Both the position numbers and the translations under genes were made by a program. DNA of 64,000 nt from Ficedula albicollis (lineage: Eukaryota > Chordata > Aves > Passeriformes > Muscicapidae). Below are positions 12,201-24,200 of the stretch, in pieces. The notes below the pieces were generated by a model that did not search any database, had not been told where the DNA came from, and worked only from the letters and a program-made list of their open reading frames with translations. Numbering within the stretch: position 1 is the first letter of the stretch; each line of letters begins with the position of its first letter. The stretch spans positions 8,192,148 through 8,256,147 of the forward strand of contig NC_021683.1 of assembly GCF_000247815.1 (NCBI RefSeq). Reading direction: 5' to 3'.

Positions 12201-15200
12201 TGTCGTCGAGGTCATCAGGTGAAGGGAAGCAATTCTGTGCCTTTATTCCACTCTGGTGAGACCCATCTGGAGGACTTCATCCAGGTCTGGGGTCCTCAGC
12301 ACAGGAAGGACATGAACCTGTCAGAACAAGCCCAGAGATTACAGAGATGATCAGAGCCTGGAGCACCTCTCCTAGGGAGACAGACTGGAAGGTGAGGTTG
12401 TTCAGTCTGGAGAAGGTTCCAGGGAGACTTTAGAGACTCTTCCAGTGCCTGAAAGGGCTCCAGGAAAACTGGACAGGGACTTTGGATAAGGCATGGAGTG
12501 AGAGGAGAAGGGGAAATGGCTTCAAGCTGAAAGAGATTAAGTATTAGGAGGAATTTTTTTATTGTGAGGATGGCAAGGCACTGGAAGAGTTTGCCTAGAG
12601 AAGATGGGGAGTGCCATCCCTGGAAGAGTTCAAGTCCGGGTTGGATAGGGCTTTGAGCAACCTGGTCTGGTGGGAGGTGTCCCTGACCATGGCAAGGGGG
12701 TTGGACTAAATGGCCTTTAAGTGTCCCTTCCAACCCAAACCATTCCATGATACCATAGGTGAAAGCTCTCCAGCCTGGTTTACAGCTCTGCTCTGCATGA
12801 GAGACAAAAGTTCATTCCAAAAGGATGCTAGACCAGCTGCTGCCTTGCACAGGGTAACTCTATCACACATCTCTTCCTTCCTTTCTGCACAGCTTTGGGA
12901 GGTGAAGCAGTTACAGCCCTTTGTTTCCTCTCCCGCTTGCTCCGGTCTCTCCCGCCTGGCTTCCTGCCGGAGATGGTGGGGACAGTGCTGTACCCTCTGA
13001 GCACCTCATGCTATAGGATGTTTACTGGGAGTCTGACTCCATATGTGGATTCATTAATGTGCCTGAGGTCATTGGTTTCCCCCAGCAGACCACGGATATC
13101 CCAGGAGTCAGTGAATTACTCTGGAGGAGACTGCTAGAAGTCCCTGAGAAATGTAGTCTGTTGAGTTCAGTCTTGCTGTATCCCCCCTGGAGAGCATACA
13201 AGATTCCAGAGTGGAGATATTTTGTGTTAAGGGTTTGCTTGTGACGTATCTAGGGGGGGTTTATTCTCAGTGAGCCAAACCATTCCCTTTTCATTGTCTG
13301 CTGCTTCAATTGTGTAACTGTAGATCTGCAGAGGTGGCAGCGTATGACAATCCAGACAGTCTGTGTTAGGGCAGCCTCTGCAAACATCAGGTGAGAGTCT
13401 GTAGTGTGCAGGAGGTCCATGAAAGGTACGAAAGAGAAGGTGGCCTCTTGTCACATGGCTCAGATTTGCTAAACTGCTATTTCCAGTGTTAGAGAGGGAT
13501 AGAAGTGAAACCGTTCCTTACTCATCCTCCCCACAAAAGGCAGTGAGGCAGCTGACATCACACCACCAACCACTTGCTCTTGAAGGAGCCAGTTTCCTAC
13601 AGTTTTTGCAGGATCAGGAGTGTGACGACAGAGAGCAGAGGAGCCAAACAGGCAAGAGAAAAGAGGGCTGTTCCTGAGTGCTCCAAGCTCTGCGGTCTGG
13701 TTTCTGATGGTTGGTGTCTGTGGCATCTCTTTTCCTACTGGCATGAAGCTCTTCAGGAGGGTTGACTGTCAAAAACGTTCTTCTGCCTCTTGGTGAGGAG
13801 AGGAATTTGAAGGAAAGGGTTATCTGTTTGTTTTCCTGGATGCAGTGTAATAGGGGTGCCTGGGATACTGTGGAAAACCCCAGGAGAGACCATCCAGATG
13901 TAACATTGACTCGCCTGGCGTGCCTCCAGGTATCCATCCCTCCTGAGATGGTCACAGCATACAGCCAGCCAGAAAGCCTGGGGATTCCCAAATAACAGCT
14001 GGGATTACTGATCTGTAGAGGTGGACAGAGGAGAAGTTGATGATGTGATTAATCACTTCTAGCTAAGCCCTCCTTTGGAGTTAATTTGCTGGGCTGCCTC
14101 AGTTTCCCGACGATGTTGTGAGGAATTTGTAGGGTGAGGTGGGGAATGAAGTGAAAAAAAAAAAAAAACCAGAATGAATATTGGTGTGAAAATGGCCCAG
14201 CACAGCCCATTGCTGCTCATTCCTTCAGGTTATCTTCCAAATGCTTCATCTTTCCATGCAGGAGCCTCAACCCCCTCTAAGCTCACCATGAATCTTAACC
14301 ATTCCTGATTTGCATCTTTGCTAGGTACTTTGTGCTCCTGAGCAATGGCAGAGCTATACTCCTGCTGCATTTTTGCTTATTGATTTACCTTAGCAAAGAA
14401 AAATGAGGCAGTAGTGAACTGCTAACCTTCCTAGGAAAACCATCAGGATTATCATTACCTGCTGCCTTCCTCTATGGCAGCCATGAGCACAGACCCTGCA
14501 TAAGGTGGGGAGGACCAGAAGCAGAAAAAGCCTCATTTGGCATCAAAATATGTACCTCAACCCATCTGGGACCCCCTTTCTGTCGAGTATTGAAGTTTCA
14601 GGAATTACAAACCCATGGCTCTTTAGGCAGGTAGGAAGGGGAGAAGCATCCATGTGTACCCAGGCAAAACCAGGCTGAGCACAGCCCCTGGCCGTGCAAT
14701 CCAGAATTTTGATGGGTTTATTTCGTCAGCAGCATCCTGTGCTCTGGAGAGGGGAGAGTGGAGGTTTTCCAGAGCCCAGCTGAGCTGCCGACATGTTCAC
14801 ATCTGTTTCCAGCTACGCCCTGCGCCGGCTTTCTGGGAGGAGGAGGAGGGGAGGATTTGCCTTTTTTACGGCTCTATTTTTATCCTTCTCCGCGAGGCTT
14901 CACCACTCCGTGTTTGCAAAAGCTAAAATTCAAAACATCCTCGGGAAAGCTGCCGGGGGGAGACGCTGCACAGATTCCCACGTCGCTGCCCGGGGTTTCG
15001 CCGAGCACCATCTGGCAGTGCCGACTCCCACGCCGCTGGCGCTCGGGCGGGTTGAAGGCTACGGACCAGCTCCGGCTGCCACCGGGTTTATCCCCCTTGC
15101 TCCCAGAGGAGTCCAGGGAGATCATTCTCTAGGCTGAGTTGGAAACATGATGCCTTGGGGAAAGCACTCGGGTGGGAAGGATGCTTGGCCTCGCCAACTC

Positions 15201-18200
15201 TTAGCTTACCCTCCCTATATCCGAGCTGAAATTGCTTCAATTAGAGATTGCGGTAAATCATTTTAGCTAAACCGCCGCAAATACCCTTGTGGATACTCTT
15301 TAACCAGCTTACCCAGCTTTAGCTCGCTTCGGAAAGGAATCAATTCTGCTCCAATCTTATTTCAATTTGGTTTCAATGGAGTTAAGCAAGTCCACACCGG
15401 TTTTAATTAAGACTGGTTGAAAGCAATTATAGTAAATTAATAGAAGTTATGTTTTTATGCCAGGGTGAAGCTCAGAACTTCGTGGCTGAGATAGGAAAAT
15501 CCAAGTTCGTGTCAGAGTGCCGGGCTCACCCGGAGCAATGTGGGGACACCTTGGATACTGTAGGTCTCGACACAGCTCAGCCCATCAAGCACCCAGACAG
15601 CCTGAATGTTCCAGAGTGATGTACAATATATATTTATAAGGGCCTTAATATAGATTCCTAATTGCCTGTCTCGGTTGATTTATAGTGTGGCCAGGCAAGC
15701 GATGGGAACAGCATGAGCCGCTGGTGAGAGCTCAGGGATGCACTGGGAGTTTGCAGACATTCGCTGTGCTCTGCTCAAGCTGGCACACATGGTTGGGGGA
15801 ACAGATGTTGGTATTGACTTAGATGATGTGTCCCTGGCTCTACCCCAGTCCGTGAAGGGAATCCGGGGAAAGGATTTGTTAGCCTGGCATCCTGGGCTGC
15901 AGGAGGTTGCTGTAGTCATTGATAGTCATTGCTGTAGTCATTGCCCATGGCAGGGGGATTGGAACTAGATGAGCTTTAAGGTCCCTTCTGTGATTGAATT
16001 ATAAGAAGCCAGGCTGATGTGGATTCACTGCGGCCATAGAGCTGCAATTCCCACATGCCTCTCGTCATGTTTCACTGCTCTGATGTTCTTCTGAGCCCAA
16101 AATTCCCATTTGTTCCTATTCTAGTGGATGTCTGGAGTGAGTTTCATCATTCCTCTGAGCACAGATCTTTCTTCTTCCAGCTCCCTCCTCCACACCAGAT
16201 TAAAAAAAAAAAGCAGCAGAGCCGTGATGTGCCACCAGCCCCAGCTACGTTAACAGCAGATCTGGCAGGTTACGGATCTGCAAAGTCTTGCTTCAGGGAA
16301 AGAGGGAGAGGTGCAAGCTTCAATTAATTATGCCACAGTTTTCTTAACACTTCTTCCTGCTTGTCTCTCGTGCTTCAGAGAAACACTTGACAAGCTGCTC
16401 CTACAGTTCTGTCAGGCTGGGAATGCCACTGTGCTGAGCTGTAACCCGCAGGGCAGTGAGCTGAGCTCTGGGCTATGCCAGGAAGGGTTACACCATGGCA
16501 CACAAGGTGCCAGCCACTTCCTAGACATCCTGTAAACAGAGCAAACGGGAAGTTTGGAGGATTGGGTGGCTTTGGAAAATAAATGTTTTGCCTGCTTGGA
16601 TGTATTGCCTGTTTAAATTCCATCTGAGGTCTGGTTGAGCCTTTTACAGCCTGGCAGACTCCTACACACTGGTTTCTCACTCCCAGCATTAGCCCTAGAG
16701 AGCACTGACAAGGCTGCTCTGGCATGGTGTGCCACAGTGGAAACCATCTTTAGGGACATGCAGGCATTGCTGCCATGCACCGGGTGGGCAGAGATGGAGA
16801 AATGATCCCTCTGGAGTTCAGTCTCAGTGCTCCCAGAGGCAAAGGATGGTGAAGAGGCTCCCTGGAGCAGGCAGACTCATGCTTTCTTCTCCTAAGAAAT
16901 ACAGGGCACAGACTTGTTTTCACCATCTCTGAATCCCAGTCCTTCCTTGCTCCCAGGCTGGGCAGAAGGGTCCAAGGTTCAGGAATCAGTCAATGGAAGA
17001 AAACAGCAGTACTGAAGGTGCTGCAGGCTATAGCTGGGATCTGGTCTCCAAGGCAATTCTGACTTTTGGATACTCGCCTGATCCAGCAGGTCATTCCCAG
17101 TCTCCAGTTGAAGATGCAGGATATGCTGCACCACTTCAGAGTGCATATCTGAAGATGCTCTTGGCTGGTCTGTCTTGTAGCCATACAGCTCCTGGGCTTT
17201 GTCCTGTACACAGCAGAGGTACTGATCCTGTCAGGGAGGAGAAAAATTGCTGCCTCCTCCTGGTTTTTTGGGGATGTGTTTTGGGATATATAATATTTAG
17301 CTGGAAGGTGTGCAAGGTGACTGTGAGGCAGTGGCTTTGCTTTGTGGAGGGAACACTGTGCCATTGATGCTGCTGTGGGGCTGAAAGAGACTATTTTTGA
17401 GGACTTGAGAAGGGAGAAACTTTGAGATCAGACCTTCCCCAGGACAAGCTGCAGCACTGGAGCATTGTTAGGTGGTGGGAATTAAGGTGGGATGTCCTAC
17501 CTGCTGCTAGCTCATGTTGCAGTGCAGCCAGGTTTGGATGCCTCAGAGTTGCTGAGAAAATGAGCAAAAATGCCACCTTTGCAGCTTTGAAAGATGCTTT
17601 CTGCCTGGTCTTCACCTGCCTTCCCAGGCTCTGCTGGGAGGTTCAAGGCTGAGCTGCAGGCAGGTGCAGTGGGAGAGCAGAGCTGCCCCATATCACCTCC
17701 AGAGCCTGTCTCTGCTCCCTTTTGAGCAGATCTGAGCAGCTGTAGTGACGACATGTGGGGCATGGCTGTACTTTCACACTGGGTACTCCCTGCCTTCGAA
17801 CAAACACACCTTTGTTTTGGAGCACATTGGCTCGGCTGGATCCCTTTTTTTTTTCCCTTTGCCCAGATCATCTTCCCTGCAGCTGAGGGGAAACATGATG
17901 CGATGATGAACACTTGTGCTTGGGGAGCTGCCTGCTTCAAAGCCTGGTTTGGGGTTACAGATATACCAAGGGGTGGGTGAACACACAGCTCCAGTGGGAA
18001 GAGGACACCGGGTTCTGGTCAGGATGACCTCGTATTTCATTTTCCTTTTTCTTCGTCTCTGTATGTTCTTTTAGATGCTAAATCCAAACCTAGGGAAGCT
18101 GCCCTGCATGTATCTCTTGCGTGTCATTGGGAGAGGCAGGATAGAAAACAGACCAGCAGCTTTTCCATCAGGTTTGCTAGGCTTTGGCAGCTTAATTGCA

Positions 18201-21200
18201 TCTTTAATTGGCTGCTCCATGCTCCACTGAGTGTCCGTAGAAGCAGACAACATCCATAAATCAAACTGCTCAGGTTTCCTTCAGTTATCTGATGGAAATA
18301 GTAGGTGGGGAATAGCCTTGGGGTGCTTGTGTGTGCTGGATTCCCTCCTTACCACAGTTAGACGTGGCCTTACCAAAGGAGAAATTAAGAGAGAGAGCTC
18401 CCCTTGTTGCAAAGTCGCCTTTGAAATGCTCTCTCCAAACATTTGCTTTGAGCGCTGTCCTGCTAAATAAACCATCTCCCCTGGGGTTTCACTGTGGGAA
18501 AAGCAATCTTTACCTGCCAGCTCCCTGCTCTTGTGTTTGGAAGGGATATTTCCCTGAGCTGGGAGCTTCCCCTTTTGCTGCCCTCCCTGCTAAGAATCTC
18601 AGACTAGGATAATCCCTAAGCCTAGTGCTCTGCTGTACTAGTACTCTACTAGGTTTTTTTACTTTTGTTTGATTAGTACTTTATGCTAGCCCTGGGGCAG
18701 ATTGTACATGACACTTGCACCAAGTGGCTTCTGCTCAGGGAAAATCACATCACCGAGTGTAAACTGGTGTCCGTGCCATGGCCCGGGGCTGAATGTGTGT
18801 GTCTGCCACTACTGGGCTGGGGGCATCTGTGGTTTATGGGGCTGGATTACAGGATCTTCAACTCACCAGCAATTTGGTGGTTTTGGGATGAGTGTACATG
18901 CCATATCTGAGGAAATGGGGTTGGCTCAATTTAGAGCCTCAGGCACTTCTTCTAGCAGCTACTGGAGCTGAGTAGCTCTGGGATGAACTCCCAAAAATCC
19001 CATCTTAATCCCAGGTGCTGCTTCCAGGGCTGCGACCATCATGAGCTTTCCCTTGGGCTGGAGAGAGCTAAGACAGGGCTGGCTCTGCTTGGACCAACCA
19101 GATGTGGTTATATGAGGCTTGAAAATCTTTCAATGCCCCGTCCTCGTCTTCTCAGTGTTGTGATCGATCATGTTTTGGGTGTCTGCTCTCTCATCAAGGC
19201 TTTGGCAGCAGGGCCCTGGCAGCTCTAATTTGCTCTCCCCTTGCCTCCCCAGGTACAAAAGGCCTGGAGTGCTCACCCTCCACCCCCACCATGAACTCCT
19301 ACTTCTACAAGTTCATGATCAACCTGCTCAAGCGTTTCAGCACTGAACGGAAACTCCTGGAAACCAGAGGAGCCTTCATCATCAGGTCAGAGCACCCCAC
19401 CAGCCTCACTGAAGTCCCTGAGTACCCCTGGGACTCAGGGTGGGACAGGGATGGCAGAGTCAAGCAGCCCAAGTACTAGATTTGCTCAGAGCCAAAACCA
19501 TTTCCTCAATCTTCTCTTGCTCTCCAACAAGCGGTTTTGGAGCAAACGGGGTTTGCCTTTCACATGTCAAGGCACCATATTTCTCTCTCCCATCCCCGGA
19601 GGCAAAGTGGCTCCTTATTAAACAGTGTTGTCAGAGCCTGTTTCGTTAAGAAACAACTAGACCAGCCGGAGCATGAAGACAGAGCACTCAGAGTGCCAAG
19701 CTGAGTGAATTCCTTCAGCCAGCTTGGCAATAGCTTGCCCATCCAAAGCCATGTGTTTCAATGCGTAGAGTTGGTAGATTTTGCTTCAGCTTTATAAGGA
19801 GCTGTGTCAGAGGCTGGAGAGCCAAATGTTGTGAAGGCTGGAATGCCAAGTGTTGTGGCAGCTGGCAGGGAGTCATCTTTGTTGCAATAAAATCTGGGTC
19901 AAGGGATATCCATTCCTCAGCTCACTGGGAGATAACAGGGTTAATGGTCGAGGCGAGGTGGAGAAATCCATGAGGAGGTTGGTGGAAGCAGCTAGCAGAC
20001 CCTGGGTTTTCCTCCCTTGTTTTCAGGGATGTGGCATCAAAATGAACAGGGGGAGAGCATGAGCTACAACCCATGCTTCTGTGGGAGAAGAGAGCCACCT
20101 CTCCAAAGGCACAGGGGTGTGCTAGGTATTGATGAAGGGGTCCCATCACTGCAGTGGGAAAATACAGCAATGCAGAGCTCCCAAAATTTGATCTGGGTTG
20201 TTGATCTGGGTGTGGAGTTGTATCTGCTTGGGCAGCAATTATTGCCAAAGTCTGGATTCATCCAAGAGACAATATCCCCCTCACAGTGTCCACTCTCCTC
20301 TCCCCAGTCAGCACAGCCCCCAGGATAAGCCAGCCTTGGCAGGGAAGTGGCCTCATGCTGTGTTAGGGAAGCAGGGTGAGAGAGTGACAGTGAGCCTGGG
20401 CGGGGTCCTATTTAAAAGCTCTCCTATACCGTGGCCACCTCCAACTTTTTCCCTGTAGCTGTGGCAGGAGGAGCTTTGGCTGGCAGGCCTAGCTTTCCCA
20501 GCAGCCAGCCAGAGGTGCGGTGGGACTGGCTACAGCAGCTCAACAAGCTGAGGCTTTTTACAGTGACTCATGCCCCAAAAGATCTGGTAAAGTGAAAAAA
20601 AAAAATTAAAAAAAATAGATTAGTCTGTCCTTTGTCAAGTCATGTTGTTGCTCATATGGGGTAGATGCAGGATTGGAGCCAAAGTGGTGATTCTGGGAGG
20701 GTGAGCCATGCCCTCAGGTACCAGTGATTAACTCTGAAACCCACTGATGGCAGGTAAAAGACTGGTGTAAACTACATCTCTGCTGCTTCCAGAAAAAGCA
20801 AGATGAGAATAGAGGAGAAAAACTTCTACAGGACTCTCTGGCAAAGATTGATCTCTTGCTGGAGAGACTCAGTGAACGTGGGAGCCTCATGGAGCTATTT
20901 TTAGCCACTTTTCAAATTGAAGCCTTATGTGCGTTCCCACGTTACATCCCTCCCCTGTCCACAAGCCAGCTCAGCTGTTTTGCACAGCAGGGTGAGAAGC
21001 CAGCCTCATATTTGACTTAAGAGATGCTGGTGATATTTTATCCTGAGCTGGAGTGCACAAAGGGGGATGGGGATGCTTGAGAGACTGGGGCAGCATCTGC
21101 TAAAGTGTGGTCCAGGACCACTGCTGCCTCTTTCCTGGGCTGGCCTGGGAACACTGAAACAGGGAAGGAAAATAGACCTGTTATGTTTAGGCAATGATTT

Positions 21201-24200
21201 CCAGCTGAAGGATTAGTGTTCACAGGAAAGGGAAATGGAGGGCAGGGGTTTTAGTAAAGCACAGCACAGCAGTTTTCCCTGTCACGTTGCTGGTGGGCAA
21301 ATTCAAAGGTCTGTGAGGTCATGTAGGGGATCTGTGATTAAAGGTAGTTTATTTCTAATCCAACTCAAGTTTGTTCATGCTTGGTTGCTGACTCTGAAAG
21401 GACTTTAGTCACTCTCCTGATATGTCCTCAGAGTCCCAGAGATGGAGGTAATGGTACATTGCGTGCTTGAGGATGGAAGTGGTTTGACTAGTGGTCTCTG
21501 CAGGAGATGGAACCATCTCTTGCTCTGTAAGACATGTGGTCCCCAAGACATGTAGAACTGCTCCAGAGCCTGCCTGATGCTGGGAAATGGGTGGGAGAAG
21601 TACCTGCAGCCCTCACTGGCACCATTTGCCCTCCAAGCCTGGCTCAGGCAGAGATATAGGGGCTGTGATGGGGGGTCTTGCCAAAAGTAACCCCAGTCCC
21701 AAGGTAGGTATCTTGAGATGCTTTGCCAGAGAAGACAGGGTGGAGCTAAGTGGAAACACAAACTTCCTTCAAAATAACAGGGAAACAGCTCCAAAAACTT
21801 CTGTCATTCATAAGGAAGTATCCAGAGAATTTCTTCTTTGTCTGTGACTACCAGGCTGGGGGATAACCCAACACTGGCACATGGTCCCTCTGCCAGCACT
21901 CTTTGTGCATCCAAGAGATGGATCAGTCTGCTGCCTTTCTGAGTCAGATCCAGTGCCCATCAAACCATGCTGTGATGCCTCATCTGTGCCAAGGGCTTTA
22001 GGATTAGGATCCCCTCAACCCAAGCAGACCTCACTGAGAGAAAGCCTATGGCTCTGGTGGAACTCATATGCCAGGCTGAGCCCCAGCAGGAGTTGGACAT
22101 GATGGTCCATGTGGGTCCCTTTCAACTCCCTGTCATCTATGATCTGTGAGAAGGGAGGAGCAACATCCAGGAGAAGACTCTTCAAAGCTGTTCAGATGCC
22201 TCATGAATGTCCGGGCAAAGGAGTAGCCGAGGGGATTCCAGTGGTACAAATCCCACGGAGTCTCATGCTGTCCCACTCCTCTCCCCTGGAGGAAGGAGGG
22301 AAACTTGCTCCCATTATCTCTTCCATATTTTTTTGGCTTGGCATCAGTTTTCTGCATTGCAGCTGACAAGGTTCCTTTGGGGGTCAGTTCTCTCTTACTG
22401 TCACTTGTGACCTTTTTTAGGCTGGAAGCCAGTAAAATTAGTCTTCCTCCAAAACTAAGAATACCAAGTGCTTCCTTCTCCTCTCAAGTCAGGCATGTTT
22501 GCACTCAGACGTTCCTCCCAAAGTGTTGTCAGAGGCAGGAGTATCACTGTTACCTCCCACCTTGATAAGCAGATCTGAGGCCTTCCACCCTTTTCACTAA
22601 TTGCCCTGGCTGGCACGTGGCTGTCCTGGATTCACCAGAGCCCTTAAGCAAGAAGCAAATATTCCCGTTCAGCTGCTGGCCTCTTGCTTGGAGCAGCCAG
22701 AAAAATGTGGAGGAGCTTCCAAAGCATCACATGGCTCCTTGGAGCAGCAGGGCTGTCCTCCAGGCAGGAACCCTGTGGAGGGAAAGCTGCTTGGCCGATC
22801 AGGAGGCAGGCAGCAGAGCAGCACCGAGCTTCTCAGCTCACAGCGAGATTTACAGGCAGGATTTAATGCCTGCTGGTTGGTACCAGCGCTTTGGGATGGG
22901 GGAATTAAGGGAGGGGGTGAGCCCTACTGCAGGGACATCAGTGTTGCTGCTCAGAGCACAGTGTGAGGATAGGACTAGCTGTCCTTGCAAGGAGCTGTTT
23001 TCTACGCTCTTGTACCTCCCCAGGGCTGGTTGTGCAGTTCCTGTGCTGTCTCCAGGGTCAGTCTGAGCTCCAGAAGCTGGTTCAGCTGGTTAAGTCAAGC
23101 CTAACACCAAAGCAGCCAGCTTTTTGCTGCTCTCTGAGATGGAACAGCTCAGACATTCATGGCTGATGTACCTTGCCACAATAAATGAACCCTTCAGGGT
23201 ATGGGATGTGCTTGAGTGGCTGGAGACATCCCTATGCATGTCGTGTGTGGATGCTTTGAAGTGCAGGGCTTAACTTTGAAGCCCAGCAAGGCCATTTACT
23301 CGAAGAGCAGTGGCACCCTGCGGCAGAGAGGTTGCCTGAGTCAGCACTTTGCTCCCCAGGCAGGGCCCGCACGCAGGGGTTGTCTCAGCTTGTTTTATAG
23401 AGCTGTTAAACAAACTTCCCCACTGCCTGGCACCTTCTCACAGGGTGTTTTTCTGTGGTTAATCTGCTTGGAAGAGGCCCTGGCATGACTTTTCAACCAC
23501 CTCACATGTGATGCACCTGGTGGGATTTGTCCATTTGATTGGGGATGGTCCTTGGCCTTTGGGGGTATGCTTGAACCCTGTGGGGGCTGGCCAGGAGGTC
23601 TGGCTGGTTCTCCATTCACTCTGGAAGACATAGGCTGGAGCATATAAGGTTTTTCAGCCAATTTATGGCATTAAGTGGAGAGCTGGAAAATCCCAAGTCT
23701 CGTGATGGGGCCACAGATTTATAGTTCCCACAGATGGGAAAAGTTCACCTGACTGGAAATTCCGACAGTTCTTGAGATCTCAAAGCCCTGCTGGGATGAG
23801 GCCAGTGGAGAGCTGGATAATGAGGAGGACAGAGCTGAGGACAAACACTGGCAGGTCACACTGGGTGCATGAAGGGCTGTTCATTATGCCCTTGGGGCTG
23901 GGGTGGCCAGTTCCTCTTTTTGGACATGACATGGCTCTTCTGCCTCTGAGCGGCGGGGGCTGACTGTACAACACCAGTTTCTCCAGAAAAAGTAGTGAAA
24001 AATGCACAAGGTCCTGAAGCTGCTAACCAGGATGAGGAATCAGAGAGGAGGTGAGCAGAGGGATGGAGGAGTGTGGAACACAGACATCCCTCAATGCTCT
24101 TGGCAGGCCAGCAGTGAGGTGCATGTTAAATCACTTTTGACTGGGCTGCCTGGCATTCTCAGGGCTGTGCTCTCTGTCTGGGAGAGTGGGAAGGGAAGGG

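Larger units (their letters stand above)
9407..19252 (+). other. VAC14: VAC14 intron, 9.8 kb
   Basis: Donor GTGAGT at 9407 and acceptor CCTCCCCAG ending at 19252. Contains a nearly 0.56-kb CR1 piece at 12195-12757, a short CR1 end at 15940-16000, a small GC- and CpG-rich patch at 14750-15130, and an AT-rich, homeodomain-motif-like stretch at 15200-15690. No coding exon seen. Confidence 0.85.

Noticed and set aside
14793..15137. Open frame with an Arg-rich start in the CpG-rich patch
   Set aside because: No known protein resemblance and no splice partners; treated as possible regulatory DNA only.
19929..19945. AGATAACAGGGTTAATGG resembles the I-SceI homing endonuclease site
   Set aside because: It differs from the 18-bp site by an insertion and by its 5' bases; no endonuclease or intron homing context exists in this locus.
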